Below, piece after piece: positions 52,711-63,253 of a stretch of DNA of 64,000 nt. Positions within the stretch are counted from its first letter, which is position 1, and every line of letters starts with the position of its first letter. This DNA comes from Melioribacteraceae bacterium (GTDB lineage Bacteria; Bacteroidota; Ignavibacteria; Ignavibacteriales; Melioribacteraceae), in contig JALVFE010000021.1 in assembly GCA_027030245.1 (NCBI GenBank), forward strand, positions 1-64,000, in the 5' to 3' direction. A program made the translations under genes and the position numbers. A model generated the notes under the pieces. That model saw only the letters and a program-made list of their open reading frames with translations, did no database searches and was not told where the DNA came from.

Positions 52711-53856
52711 ATGCGCACAATATTTCATCTCGATCTCGATTCCTTTTTTGTTTCGGTTGAGAGAATACTTAATCCGGAACTTAACGGGAAACCTGTAATT
52801 GTTGGAGCAGACCCCAAACACGGAAGGGGAGTAGTGGCGGCATGTTCGTACGAAGCAAGGGAATGCGGACTTCATTCCGCAATGCCGATCAAGCAGGCAT
52901 ATAAACTTTGTCCGCACGGTATTTATCTGCATGGACACCATGAAGAATACAGCCGTTTTTCGAAAGCCGTTAAACGGTTGCTGGAACATTACGCTCCGCA
53001 AATAGAACAAGCTTCGATTGACGAATTTTATATGGATTTTACCGGAACGGAACGGATTTACGGCTCGATGTTTGCATTTGCCAAAAAATTGCAGAATGAA
53101 ATTGAGCAAAAACTTTCGCTCCCATGTTCAATCGGGATAGGAAGTAATAAAACCATAGCCAAGATTTGCTCCGATTACGCAAAGCCGAAAGGAGTAACTT
53201 ACGTTATGCCCGGAATGGAAAAAGATTTTCTTGCCCCTTTGCCCGTCGAAGTAATACCAGGCGTTGGCAAAGTTATGCTGAAAGCTTTACACGAAAGGGG
53301 ATTCTACACCGTGGGCGACGTGGCTAAAACTTCCGAAGATTATTTCGGAGCGGCATTCGGTAAATACGGAATTGCTTTGTGGCATAAGGCTAACGGCGAG
53401 GGAAGCGAGTATCTTTCACCGCCGCAAGAAAGAAAAAGCATTTCCAAAGAAAGAACTTATGCAAAAGACGAAATAAGCAAAGAGAAAATAGAAGCAACCT
53501 TATTCAAGCTTACGGCGGAAGTTTCCCAACTTTTACGAAATAAAAATTTACTCGCGGCAACAATCGGGATTAAACTCCGCTATTCCGATTTTGTTACGGT
53601 AACAAGGGAAAAAACGGTTAAGCCTACCGACGATGATAAAATTATTTTTGAAACGGCATTACGGTTGTTCCGCAAAGCATTTAACCGCCGCGTAAGCGTT
53701 AGGCTAATTGGAGTGCGGCTTACCAATTTCAGCGGCTTTTCGGAACAAACAATTTTATTCGAGGATAAAAACACATTGCGGGAAAAAATGTTCCGCGCCA
53801 TTACGCAAATACGCAATAAGTTCGGGTATTCTTCAATAAAATTGGGGAATTCCTGA
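52711..53856 (+). CDS. dinB: DNA polymerase IV (Y-family)
   Basis: A 381-residue translesion polymerase. Palm residues Asp8 (HLDLDSFFVSVE), Asp104 and Glu105 (QASIDEFYMDFTG) are intact, as is the steric/finger segment SYEARECGLHSAMP and the helix-hairpin-helix IPGVGKVMLKALHERG. The little finger ends normally, but a canonical clamp-binding tail is not evident (ends SIKLGNS). A DnaE-like gene follows after 75 bp, recalling the dinB/imuB-dnaE2 mutasome cassettes under LexA. Confidence 0.93.
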   Translation: MRTIFHLDLDSFFVSVERILNPELNGKPVIVGADPKHGRGVVAACSYEARECGLHSAMPIKQAYKLCPHGIYLHGHHEEYSRFSKAVKRLLEHYAPQIEQASIDEFYMDFTGTERIYGSMFAFAKKLQNEIEQKLSLPCSIGIGSNKTIAKICSDYAKPKGVTYVMPGMEKDFLAPLPVEVIPGVGKVMLKALHERGFYTVGDVAKTSEDYFGAAFGKYGIALWHKANGEGSEYLSPPQERKSISKERTYAKDEISKEKIEATLFKLTAEVSQLLRNKNLLAATIGIKLRYSDFVTVTREKTVKPTDDDKIIFETALRLFRKAFNRRVSVRLIGVRLTNFSGFSEQTILFEDKNTLREKMFRAITQIRNKFGYSSIKLGNS

Positions 53857-53931
53857 GTATACACAATCTCATCTTTACAAATCAAACAAAATAAAAATTC
53901 AACTTAAACTAAAATGTGAAAATCTCCGGAT

Positions 53932-55551
53932 ATGTTTACGCTCCACGCCCATTCCAATTTTTCCATGTTGGAAGGCACGATTCCCATTAGCGAATTGATA
54001 ACGTTCGCAAAGAAAAGCGGAAGCAGCTACGTAGCCTTAACCGATACGAACAGTATGGCGGGATTAATACAATTTGCAAAAGAGGCGGAAGAACTAAACA
54101 TAAAACCGGTTCTCGGAACTTTGATTAACGATCCAGCCGAGGAAAATATGACGGCAATTTTTTTGGCGAAAAACAACAGCGGATATTCCGAGTTATGCAA
54201 AATTATAACGCGGAGAAAATTGGATGAAAGTTTTTCTTTGCCGGAAACTGTGCGGAACGTTTCGGGTAACTTGTTTGTGCTTACTTCTTCCATGGAACTT
54301 TTAAAGAAGATACCGTTTCCCCCGCAGATACGTGCGCAATTGTTTGTTGAGTTGTTCGTAACTGCAAACAGCAAAAGCGAAACACGGAAACTTTACGAGT
54401 TCGCAAAAAAGAAAAAACTTAAAATAGTAGCTACGCATCCGGCATATTTTTTACGGAAAGAAGATTTTATTCTTCACAAGGTTGTAGCGGCAATCCGTTA
54501 TAACACAACCATGGAGAATCTGAACGAAACCGATGTGACGGACGAAGAATTTTATCTTAAAACACCGGAAGAATTGGAACGGATATGGAAAACTTTACCG
54601 GAAGCAATGTGGAATGCTGACTACATCGCTTCGCAGTGCAAAGTGGATTTGGAGTTCGGTAAGTATAAATTTCCGGCATATAAATTACCCGATGGCGAAA
54701 CTTCCTTTTCTTATCTTGTTAAAATTGCTTTTCGCGGATTGGAAGAACGGTATAAACCCATATCCGAGATGGCAATCAAACGGTTGCAATACGAATTGGA
54801 AGTAATCGGCGAATTGAATTTTGCGGATTATTTCTTAATCGTTTGGGATATATTGCGTGAAGCCAAGCGGAGAAACATGCTAACGGTCGGTCGCGGTTCG
54901 GCGGCAGACAGTCTGGTTTCTTATTGCCTTGGAATTACGGAAGTCGATCCCATAAAACACAATTTATATTTCGAAAGGTTTTTAAACAGAGGACGGGCTA
55001 ACCCGCCGGATATCGACATCGACTTCTCGTGGAAGGAACGGGATGAAATTATTAAATATGTTTTTGAAAAATATGGTTACGATCACGTTGCGATGATTTC
55101 CACGACCGTTACCTTCCGTGCGCGCTCGGCTTTCCGGGAAGTGGCTAAAACCTTCGGAATTCCCGATCCGGAAATTTCAAAATTCAGCAAATTTATTCCG
55201 TGGACAAGCGCAAAAAATTTACCGGACTTGCGGAAAAAATTTCCCGAAGCGCGATCCCTTGATTTTAACGGTGAACCATGGCAATCGATTGTAAAACTTG
55301 CCGCGCGTATTTCCGGCTTTCCCAGACACAGAAGTATTCATCCCGGCGGAATTATAATTACGCCTAAGCCGATTACAAATTATGTGGCGTTAGAGTTTGC
55401 GAAAAACAAAGGGCTCGGCTTAATAATTACCCAACCGGATATGTATCCCATCGAAGATTTGGGATTAATCAAAATAGATTTGCTTAGTCAAAGGTCTTTA
55501 GGCGTTCTGCGGGATACATTGAATATGATTGAAAATAAACAAATCACGTAA
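53932..55551 (+). CDS. Short DnaE-like (C-family) polymerase, C-terminally truncated
   Basis: A 539-residue protein matching the first half of DnaE/DnaE2. The PHP domain (FTLHAHSNFSMLEGTI, VALTDTNSMAGL) and palm are present: GRGSAADSLVSYCLGITEVDP, PPDIDIDFSW (two Asp), HRSIHPGGIII and IKIDLLSQRSLGVL (third Asp). It stops 15 residues later, so fingers, HhH, OB fold and clamp-binding parts are absent; the 220 bp that follow contain no continuation. Either a 3' deletion or a natural short form serving with the adjacent DinB. Confidence 0.85.
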   Translation: MFTLHAHSNFSMLEGTIPISELITFAKKSGSSYVALTDTNSMAGLIQFAKEAEELNIKPVLGTLINDPAEENMTAIFLAKNNSGYSELCKIITRRKLDESFSLPETVRNVSGNLFVLTSSMELLKKIPFPPQIRAQLFVELFVTANSKSETRKLYEFAKKKKLKIVATHPAYFLRKEDFILHKVVAAIRYNTTMENLNETDVTDEEFYLKTPEELERIWKTLPEAMWNADYIASQCKVDLEFGKYKFPAYKLPDGETSFSYLVKIAFRGLEERYKPISEMAIKRLQYELEVIGELNFADYFLIVWDILREAKRRNMLTVGRGSAADSLVSYCLGITEVDPIKHNLYFERFLNRGRANPPDIDIDFSWKERDEIIKYVFEKYGYDHVAMISTTVTFRARSAFREVAKTFGIPDPEISKFSKFIPWTSAKNLPDLRKKFPEARSLDFNGEPWQSIVKLAARISGFPRHRSIHPGGIIITPKPITNYVALEFAKNKGLGLIITQPDMYPIEDLGLIKIDLLSQRSLGVLRDTLNMIENKQIT

Positions 55552-55660
55552 ATGTAATAATTTTTGTAATTTAACAGATAAGACAAGAAGCATTCTTAAA
55601 TTTAAGAGAACTTGAAGTCTTATTTCCAAGAAGTAAGAGATAAAAGGCGCATATATCTTT

Positions 55661-55729
55661 TTTATGGCATAAACTAATCAAAAACGGACTTTTTTGACCG
55701 AAAACTTTTGGCTTAATATTTGCCATAAA
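55661..55729 (+). promoter_or_regulatory. Inverted repeat upstream of the PFOR gene
   Basis: TTTATGGCA (55661-55669) and TGCCATAAA (55721-55729), 51 bp apart, the second 47 bp before the start. Possible looped operator. Confidence 0.35.
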
Positions 55730-55775
55730 AGATTAGGTGGAATAAATGTATTCAATCATCAATGGAGTAGAATAG

Positions 55776-58700
55776 ATGGAACAAAGAAAAATAACAATCG
55801 ATGGAAATGAGGCGGCAGCCAAAATTGCTTATCAGTTAAGTGAAGTTATTGCAATTTATCCGATTACTCCGTCATCCGGAATGGGTGAAATGTCGGATGC
55901 TTGGTCTGCGTCCGGAAAGAAAAACATTTGGGGTACCGTTCCCTCGGTAACCGAAATGCAAAGTGAAGGCGGGGCTTCAGGTGCAATTCACGGATCGGTG
56001 CAAGGCGGTGCTTTAGCTACTACATTTACGGCATCTCAAGGTTTGTTGCTCATGATTCCCAATATGTATAAGATTGCGGGCGAATTAACCCCCGCGGTTT
56101 TCCATGTTTCCGCTCGGTCTCTTGCAGCTCAAGCTTTATCGATATTCGGCGACCACAGCGACGTGATGCAAGTAAGACAAACCGGATTCGGATTAATGGC
56201 TTCGGGTTCGGTACAAGAAGTGCAAGACCTGGCAGCTATTACTCATAAATCCAGTATCGAATCGAGGATCCCGTTCGTTCACTTTTTCGATGGTTTCAGA
56301 ACTTCGCACGAAGTTCAAAAAATCGACGAGCTTACAACAGAGGAACTCAAAAAATTAATTGATAACAAATTTGTTCACGAACATCGGAAAAGGGCAATGA
56401 ATCCCGATAATCCGTTTATACGCGGCACTTCTCAAAATCCCGATGTTTATTTCCAAGGGCGCGAAACGGTGAATAAATATTATCTGGCAGCTCCCGATAT
56501 CGTTCAAAACGCAATGGATAAATTCGCGGAGATTACCGGTCGTCAATATCATTTGTTCGATTATTACGGTGCACCGGATGCAAAACGCGTAATCGTTATT
56601 ATGGGTTCTGGCGGTGAAACAGTGGAAGAAACGGTGAAATATTTAAGTGAAAATATGGAAGAAAAGGTCGGTCTTATTAAAGTAAGACTCTATCGTCCTT
56701 TCTCTGCCAAACATCTTTTTGCGGCTTTACCCAAAACCGTTGAAGCCATTGCCGTTCTCGACAGAACAAAAGAGCCCGGAGCAATGGGCGAACCTCTTTA
56801 TTTGGATGTTGTTACCGCATTCTCCGAAGCGATGAACAGCGATAATAAACCGTTCGAAAAAATGCCGAAAATCGTTGGAGGCCGTTACGGTTTGTCTTCA
56901 AAAGAATTTACTCCGGCAATGGTCAAAGCCGTATTCGATAACCTTAAAAAAGAAGAACCTAAAAATCATTTTACGGTTGGAATCTACGACGATGTGACTA
57001 ACACAAGTCTCGAATTCGACAAAAATTTCATAATCGAAGATAAAAATGCTACAAAATGTATGTTCTTCGGATTAGGTTCGGACGGAACCGTTGGTGCAAA
57101 TAAAAACTCGATTAAAATTATTGGCGAAGAAACAGATAATTTCGCGCAAGGATATTTTGTTTACGATTCTAAAAAATCCGGTTCCTCCACAATTTCGCAT
57201 TTGCGCTTCGGAAAAAATCCTATTCATTCAACTTATCTTATTCAAGAAGCCGATTTTGTAGCATGTCATCAATTTACTTTGATGGAAAGATTCGACGTTT
57301 TGGAAAAAATAAAAGACGGCGGGACGTTTTTGTTGAATTCGCCGTACAAAACGGAAGAAGTTTGGGATAAACTTCCGAAGAAGGTTCAAGACCAGATTAT
57401 CAATAAGAATTTGGAATTTTATGTAATTGATGCTTACGATGTTGCAAAGAAAACAGGAATGGGCGTAAGAATAAATACAATAATGCAGACTTGCTTCTTC
57501 GCTATTTCCGGTATCTTGCCGAAAGATGAAGCAATACAAAAAATTAAAGATGCAATTCAAAAAACATACGGTAAGAAAGGCGAAAGCATTGTTCAGAAAA
57601 ACTTTGCCGCTGTTGACGAGACTCTGGCGCATCTGAACAAAATCGATTACCCGAAAGAAGTTACAAGCCAAATCGAACTTCCGCCTGTTGTTTCGCCTAA
57701 AGCTCCGGAATTTGTAAGGGAAGTTGAAGCGATGATGATTGCAGGTAAAGGCGATGAAATTCCGGTAAGTAAATTGCCTGCAGACGGAACCTATCCTTCA
57801 GCTACTGCAAAATGGGAAAAACGTAATATTGCTTTGGAAGTTCCGGTTTGGGAAGAAGATATATGTATTCAATGTAACAAATGCGTTATCGCTTGTCCTC
57901 ATGCCGCAATAAGGGCAAAAGTATACGATATGGAATATACCAAAAATGCTCCGGAAACATTTAAATGGACCGAAGCAAGAGGTAAAGAAGACAAAGGTAA
58001 AGCTTACACAATTCAAGTTGCGGTCGAAGATTGCACGGGCTGTCAGCTTTGTGTTGAAGTTTGTCCCGCAAAAGATAAAAAAGAAGTTAAGCGCAAAGCA
58101 ATTAATATGGCTCCGCAAATTCCTCTCAGAGAAAAAGAAAGAGAGAATTTTGAGTTCTTCCTTGAATTGCCGGAATATGACAGAACCAAACTTAAAATCG
58201 ATTCTGTTGCCGGAAGTCAATTGCTTGAACCATTATTCGAATTTTCCGGTGCTTGCCCGGGTTGCGGAGAAACGCCTTACGTTAAATTAGTTTCGCAATT
58301 ATTCGGAGACAGAGCGGTAATTGCTAACGCTACTGGTTGTTCGTCAATTTACGGCGGTAACTTGCCAACAACTCCTTGGGCTGTTAACAAAGAAGGAAGA
58401 GGTCCGGCGTGGAATAACTCTTTGTTCGAAGATAATGCCGAATTCGGTTTGGGATTGAGACTGGCAATTGACAGGGAAACCCAGTATGCGAGAGAGTTGT
58501 TGACTCAACTTAAAGACGATGTTGGAACGGAATTAGCGGAAGCTATTTTAACGGCTCCGCAAAAAACCGAGATAGAAATTAAAGAGCAAAGAGAAAGAGT
58601 AGCGAAATTAAAAGACATACTTGAAAAACTGGATAAATCCGAAGCTAAAGAATTGCTTACCGTTATTGATTATTTGGTAACGCGTTCAGTTTGGATAATT

Positions 58701-59366
58701 GGCGGCGACGGTTGGGCTTACGATATCGGTTACGGCGGTTTGGACCATGTATTGGCTTCGGGTAAAAATGTTAATATACTTGTATTGGATACCGAAGTTT
58801 ATTCAAATACCGGCGGACAACAATCGAAAGCAACGTCACTCGGTGCTGTTGCTAAATTTGCCGCAGCGGGCAAACCGATACCGAAAAAAGACCTGGCAAG
58901 AATGGCGATGAGTTACGGGAATGTTTACGTTGCACAAGTTGCAATGGGAGCCAACGATCTACAAACCGTAAGAGCATTTATTGAAGCCGAAAGATACGAC
59001 GGACCTTCCATAATAATTGCGTACAGCCATTGTATTGCTTTCGGAATGGATATGTCCAAAGGTTTCGAACATCAGAAACTTGCGGTTGAATCGGGTTATT
59101 GGCCTATGTTCAGATACAATCCGTTAAATATTTACCAAGGTAAAAATCCGTTGAAACTCGATTACAAAGGTCCGAAAATACCGTTGAAAGATTATGTATA
59201 TCGTGAAACCAGATTTAAAATGCTGACCAAATCTCATCCGGAAAGGGCAAAGAAACTTCTGGATGACGCGCAAGAACATGTTAAAGAAGTCTGGAAGATA
59301 TACAGTCATATGGCTGCAATGGATTATTCGCATTTCGTAGAAAATATAAAAGAAGAAGAAAAATAA
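55776..59366 (+). CDS. nifJ: Pyruvate:ferredoxin (flavodoxin) oxidoreductase
   Basis: A single-chain 1196-residue PFOR, the usual length. Order: pyrimidine/domain I (IAIYPITPSSGMGEMSDAWS), domain II, gamma domain (CMFFGLGSDGTVGANKNSIK), a 2[4Fe-4S] insert (CIQCNKCVIACP about 698; CTGCQLCVEVCP about 753), fourth-cluster cysteines (SGACPGCGETPY) and the thiamine-diphosphate site (GDGWAYDIGYGGLDHVLA to YSNTGGQ). It interconverts pyruvate + CoA with acetyl-CoA + CO2 and reduced ferredoxin, and can fix CO2 in reverse. A terminator follows, then a DHOD-like gene. Confidence 0.96.
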   Translation: MEQRKITIDGNEAAAKIAYQLSEVIAIYPITPSSGMGEMSDAWSASGKKNIWGTVPSVTEMQSEGGASGAIHGSVQGGALATTFTASQGLLLMIPNMYKIAGELTPAVFHVSARSLAAQALSIFGDHSDVMQVRQTGFGLMASGSVQEVQDLAAITHKSSIESRIPFVHFFDGFRTSHEVQKIDELTTEELKKLIDNKFVHEHRKRAMNPDNPFIRGTSQNPDVYFQGRETVNKYYLAAPDIVQNAMDKFAEITGRQYHLFDYYGAPDAKRVIVIMGSGGETVEETVKYLSENMEEKVGLIKVRLYRPFSAKHLFAALPKTVEAIAVLDRTKEPGAMGEPLYLDVVTAFSEAMNSDNKPFEKMPKIVGGRYGLSSKEFTPAMVKAVFDNLKKEEPKNHFTVGIYDDVTNTSLEFDKNFIIEDKNATKCMFFGLGSDGTVGANKNSIKIIGEETDNFAQGYFVYDSKKSGSSTISHLRFGKNPIHSTYLIQEADFVACHQFTLMERFDVLEKIKDGGTFLLNSPYKTEEVWDKLPKKVQDQIINKNLEFYVIDAYDVAKKTGMGVRINTIMQTCFFAISGILPKDEAIQKIKDAIQKTYGKKGESIVQKNFAAVDETLAHLNKIDYPKEVTSQIELPPVVSPKAPEFVREVEAMMIAGKGDEIPVSKLPADGTYPSATAKWEKRNIALEVPVWEEDICIQCNKCVIACPHAAIRAKVYDMEYTKNAPETFKWTEARGKEDKGKAYTIQVAVEDCTGCQLCVEVCPAKDKKEVKRKAINMAPQIPLREKERENFEFFLELPEYDRTKLKIDSVAGSQLLEPLFEFSGACPGCGETPYVKLVSQLFGDRAVIANATGCSSIYGGNLPTTPWAVNKEGRGPAWNNSLFEDNAEFGLGLRLAIDRETQYARELLTQLKDDVGTELAEAILTAPQKTEIEIKEQRERVAKLKDILEKLDKSEAKELLTVIDYLVTRSVWIIGGDGWAYDIGYGGLDHVLASGKNVNILVLDTEVYSNTGGQQSKATSLGAVAKFAAAGKPIPKKDLARMAMSYGNVYVAQVAMGANDLQTVRAFIEAERYDGPSIIIAYSHCIAFGMDMSKGFEHQKLAVESGYWPMFRYNPLNIYQGKNPLKLDYKGPKIPLKDYVYRETRFKMLTKSHPERAKKLLDDAQEHVKEVWKIYSHMAAMDYSHFVENIKEEEK

Positions 59367-59370
59367 TTTA

Positions 59371-59390
59371 AGGCGGCTTAATCGCCGCCT
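59371..59390 (+). terminator. Hairpin after the PFOR gene
   Basis: AGGCGGC and GCCGCCT form a 7-bp stem with a six-base loop, followed by ATTAAATTTT. It may be a partial terminator, since the next gene is only 55 bp from the PFOR stop. Confidence 0.6.
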
Positions 59391-59421
59391 GATTAAATTT
59401 TGAAATAAATGAGGAGTTAAA

Positions 59422-60420
59422 ATGGATTTATCAACTACATACATGGGTTTGAAACTTAAAAATCCGATTGTTCCTTCGGCTTCGCCTTTATCCGAAAAGG
59501 TAGATACCGTTAAAGCGATGGAAGACGCCGGAGCGGCGGCGGTAGTAGTTTATTCATTATTCGAAGAACAAATTACCCACGAAACGGGTGAATTGGATCA
59601 TTATCTCAGTTTTCATGCGGAAAGCCATGCCGAAGCTACCAATTATTTTCCCGAGCCGGAAGAATTTAACTTGGGACCTTACGAATATCTCGATCATATC
59701 GCTAATTTGAAGAAAGCTGTCGATATTCCAATAATCGGAAGCTTGAACGGCGTTAGCAGCGGCGGTTGGGCAAGATATGCTAAAAACATTCAAGATGCCG
59801 GCGCCGATGCAATCGAATTGAATGTTTATTATATCCCGACGAACCCAAATATTACCGGTTCCGAAATCGAAAATATGTATATTGATACTTTGAAAGCAGT
59901 AAAAGAAAACGTAACTATTCCGGTTGCAATTAAGCTTAGCCCGTTTTTTACGTCAATGTCGAACATGGCTAAAAAACTGGATCATGCCGGAGCAAACGCT
60001 CTGGTTCTGTTTAACAGATTTTATCAACCCGATTTTGATTTGGAAGAGCTTGAAGTGGTTCCCAACTTGGAATTAAGCAGTAATTGGGAAATGAGATTAC
60101 CGCTGAGATGGATAGCAATTTTATACGGACAAATTAAAGCAAGTTTAGCTGCCACCAGCGGAATTCATAATCATTTGGATGTTCTGAAGATAATGATGGC
60201 CGGCGGAGACGTTGCAATGATGGCTTCGGAATTGTTGAAAAACGGTATAGGCAGAATTACAGAAATTCTGAAAGATATGGAACGCTGGATGGAAGAACAC
60301 GAATATGATTCGATCGATTTGATGAAGGGAAGTATGAGCCAAAAATCCGTTAACGAACCAGCTGCTTTCGAAAGGGCAAATTACATGAAATTACTTCAAA
60401 GTTATGAACCTAACTTTTAA
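59422..60420 (+). CDS. Dihydroorotate-dehydrogenase-like flavoprotein
   Basis: A 332-residue FMN barrel of the DHOD superfamily: [20 protein letters not shown] at the N-terminus, [33 protein letters not shown]-like strand, VAIKLSPFF and [12 protein letters not shown]-type phosphate site. The catalytic base region differs from true PyrD, and proteins of this type are commonly linked to nifJ in Bacteroidota/Chlorobi. The reaction is unknown; it may supply or use electrons with PFOR or ferredoxin. Confidence 0.82.
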   Translation: MDLSTTYMGLKLKNPIVPSASPLSEKVDTVKAMEDAGAAAVVVYSLFEEQITHETGELDHYLSFHAESHAEATNYFPEPEEFNLGPYEYLDHIANLKKAVDIPIIGSLNGVSSGGWARYAKNIQDAGADAIELNVYYIPTNPNITGSEIENMYIDTLKAVKENVTIPVAIKLSPFFTSMSNMAKKLDHAGANALVLFNRFYQPDFDLEELEVVPNLELSSNWEMRLPLRWIAILYGQIKASLAATSGIHNHLDVLKIMMAGGDVAMMASELLKNGIGRITEILKDMERWMEEHEYDSIDLMKGSMSQKSVNEPAAFERANYMKLLQSYEPNF

Positions 60421-60442
60421 GTAAAAAGTTGTTTCCTAATTT

Positions 60443-60489
60443 AACCGCCTTTCCGTTTATTTTTTAATATTCTGAAGGGCGGTTTTTTT
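60443..60489 (+). terminator. Rho-independent terminator after the DHOD-like gene
   Basis: AACCGCCTTTC and GAAGGGCGGTT form an 11-bp stem with one mismatch, followed by seven T. Confidence 0.85.
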
Positions 60490-60526
60490 GTATTGTTAAA
60501 AATTAAACAATCAGCAACCAATCCAT

Positions 60527-63241
60527 TTATGAAATAAATTTTGTTTCGCTCTGCGGGGTGCGGCAATCCATATCCGTTCCACGGGAACGGTGATCAATTA
60601 TTTCCGCGCTTACACCAACGGTTCTACCCAAAAGAAAAATTATAAATCCAATATTTTGCAAATCGCTTTCGCTCAGCTTTCCGGCTTTATATGAGTTCCA
60701 CATTAGTTTCAGCGAAATTACTGCGATTACGGCATCGATGTTTACGCAATAAACATTCGGTGAAACCCCTACTTCGTAGAGCGAATGTACAAGTTCATGA
60801 TAAAAATCCCAAAACAAATTATTAATTCCGTGGGAAATTAAATATTTGCGGATAAAATCTTCACGCGGATCGATGTTTACACGTTTCCCTTTGAAAACGG
60901 GATGATTGATACACGGAATTCTTTTGTAATTTAATTCACCTTTTAACTTTGCATTATTTTTATATTCCAAATAATCTACGGCAACTTTTTTGGATATTTC
61001 CTTCAAATTAATTTTATCGTTTGTCAAATTGGGGTCTTTAATTTTAACATCTTTGAAAGAATCAAGTAAAAATTCGATTGCTTCGTAACCGCTGCCGCCG
61101 TGAGCGAGCCCGGTATTGCTTAAATATCCCACAAAGGCAGTGGAAATATGATTCCTTGCGCTTACGCTCTCCTTTGCTCCTTTCGCGCTTAAAGTTCCGG
61201 GACCGTTAGTTAAGGTTAATGCCAACAAAGCTTTGAATTCCACTAAAGCATCTTCATTTGGTTCTTCGTTGAATAAAGCAACGTAAGCGGTTTTTGTAAA
61301 CGACGATTGTAACAAAGCAAAATCCTTTTGCTCAAAAAGTTTTTTGAGATAGGAATTAGAAAAAAGGTAATTGGAACTTAGAACCGCCGATTTTGCAATT
61401 ATAGTAATGTATTCAATCAACTCGATGGCGGTTTGTTTGGTAATCTTTTTCAAAACAAGTGACTTATAAGAAAAATCGAGCAGTATTGCAGCAAATAAAA
61501 ATGCGGTTTGATTTTTAACTTTGTTTTTACTGTTATACCTGACGGCAAAATCCAGAATATTACTTTTCTTAAAACATGCTTCTATTTCCGAGGTTAAGAA
61601 ATTCACAACTTCCGGTTTTTCTTTGTCTTTAGTATCGAACATATTGTTTGCCGCAGCTTCCAATTGGTCATAGTCTATTTCGGAATATAAATCTCTCAAT
61701 TGAATTTCAGAAAAAAGAGTTATAAGTTTTCCGGTATAATCTTGAATCACGCTTAACTCATTCATTGATCCCTTTAGAGAAATTGCTGCAATAAGAGCTT
61801 CGTTGGGAATTGCACCGTTTTGTTTTGCGGTTTGAATTGCGTGTATTTCTTGTTCGTCGGGTTTTGCAAAATAATTAAGAATGAAATTCACGAATTTTAA
61901 TTTTTCTTTTTCGGGATGCATTTTAGTAAGACTGAAAAGTATATTGCTTTCATAAGGAAATTCAATTAATTCGATTATGGGCATACCGTGAAGTTCGGCA
62001 ACAAAAGTAGAACGGTTAATTCTGGAAGCGCCGGATTTGTTTCGCATGTTCTCTCTCAGATATGTAGCTCCCACTTGCTTATTAATCGCTTCGATTTCTT
62101 TATTGTACGGCGGTAATGCTTCAACTACGGGTATCTGTAAAGTAAGAGGTAAGTTTAAGTTAAAATCATTGGAAAACCAAGGTTTTAAGCCTAAATTACC
62201 GACCGGTTCGAAATCCGGTTTTTCTCCGATTTTATCGAACACCGCTTTTACCGCCAAAGGAATATGCTGTATTGAAGCAACCCTTACACCTTTAGTGCTA
62301 ACCTTTTCGGGCTCATCCGGATTAAATACGGGCACGCCGAAATAATCGTCGAACCATTTTTCTTTAGCCAAAGCGTCGTCTCCTTCGCCGGCAAGTGCTC
62401 CGGCATGACCGCAAGCTCTTGTTAAATTCGATTTCCATCGTCCCGTAACGCACGCAATAATGGGTTTATCGAATTTCAATTTACCGGATTCAATCATTTC
62501 CAAAGCTTGTTGTTCGTAATATCCGCCGGGTTCAACGTATAACGTAACCGCTTTTGTTCTTTCGTCGTTTTGCGCCGCATAAAGAAATTCCGGAACGGCA
62601 AATTGAATTATTACGTCTTTACCCGAACTTATGATTGTGGAAGTTCCGAAACCGGCAGTCTTTAAATATTCTGCTATGGTGGTGCTAAAATTTCCCGAGT
62701 TACTATGAATTGCAATTGAACCTTTGAGCAAAGTTTCTTCCGGTCTGTCGCCCCCAAGAGCGCCGCCGATTCTCACATGGTTCCATGAATCGGCTACACC
62801 TAAACAGTTTGCGCCGAACACATCTATTTCATTGGCTTGAGCGATTGCCCGTATCAATCGTTGATCTTTCACGCTTAATTTTTCTGTGATGATAATTATT
62901 TTTTTCAAATTTTCTGAATTGTAATGGCATAATTCAGTTACGGCGTGAAAAACGGCATCCGGCGGAAGGTAAATAACGCTTGTATCGAAATAATGATTTT
63001 TAACCACTTCGGCTAAACGGCTGTAAACGGGAATGTCTCCGGCTTTGGTTTCCAATTTGCCTTTTCTTCCGTATTGAACTCCCGCAACAATATTTCCGCC
63101 GCTGTATTCATGAGAAACGGGTGTAACATTTCTGCTTTCGTTTCCCAAAATATTCATTACAACAACTTTAGAATCTTTTGTAGCTATTTCGTCGAGGGAA
63201 TTTATTCCCACAAAATAATTAAAAGGTTTTTCGGGTTGCAT
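60527..63241 (-). CDS. aclA: ATP-citrate-lyase-type large subunit, long form
   Basis: A 904-residue protein. Residues 1 to about 370 are succinyl-CoA-synthetase-alpha-like: CoA-binding fold and phospho-His279 in CGHAGALAG. Residues about 650-904 are citrate-synthase-like: LAHGGSGYEA, the catalytic His780 (CINHPVFKGKR), Asp836 (VNIDAVIAV) and LLGRTVGVSAEIIDHRSRG. A 270-residue segment between them is longer than in the usual 610-residue AclA. It should cleave citrate to acetyl-CoA and oxaloacetate with ATP and CoA, with the beta subunit upstream. Gap to that gene is 12 bp. Confidence 0.85.
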   Translation of the reverse strand: MQPEKPFNYFVGINSLDEIATKDSKVVVMNILGNESRNVTPVSHEYSGGNIVAGVQYGRKGKLETKAGDIPVYSRLAEVVKNHYFDTSVIYLPPDAVFHAVTELCHYNSENLKKIIIITEKLSVKDQRLIRAIAQANEIDVFGANCLGVADSWNHVRIGGALGGDRPEETLLKGSIAIHSNSGNFSTTIAEYLKTAGFGTSTIISSGKDVIIQFAVPEFLYAAQNDERTKAVTLYVEPGGYYEQQALEMIESGKLKFDKPIIACVTGRWKSNLTRACGHAGALAGEGDDALAKEKWFDDYFGVPVFNPDEPEKVSTKGVRVASIQHIPLAVKAVFDKIGEKPDFEPVGNLGLKPWFSNDFNLNLPLTLQIPVVEALPPYNKEIEAINKQVGATYLRENMRNKSGASRINRSTFVAELHGMPIIELIEFPYESNILFSLTKMHPEKEKLKFVNFILNYFAKPDEQEIHAIQTAKQNGAIPNEALIAAISLKGSMNELSVIQDYTGKLITLFSEIQLRDLYSEIDYDQLEAAANNMFDTKDKEKPEVVNFLTSEIEACFKKSNILDFAVRYNSKNKVKNQTAFLFAAILLDFSYKSLVLKKITKQTAIELIEYITIIAKSAVLSSNYLFSNSYLKKLFEQKDFALLQSSFTKTAYVALFNEEPNEDALVEFKALLALTLTNGPGTLSAKGAKESVSARNHISTAFVGYLSNTGLAHGGSGYEAIEFLLDSFKDVKIKDPNLTNDKINLKEISKKVAVDYLEYKNNAKLKGELNYKRIPCINHPVFKGKRVNIDPREDFIRKYLISHGINNLFWDFYHELVHSLYEVGVSPNVYCVNIDAVIAVISLKLMWNSYKAGKLSESDLQNIGFIIFLLGRTVGVSAEIIDHRSRGTDMDCRTPQSETKFIS

Positions 63242-63253
63242 ATTCTTCCTCTG

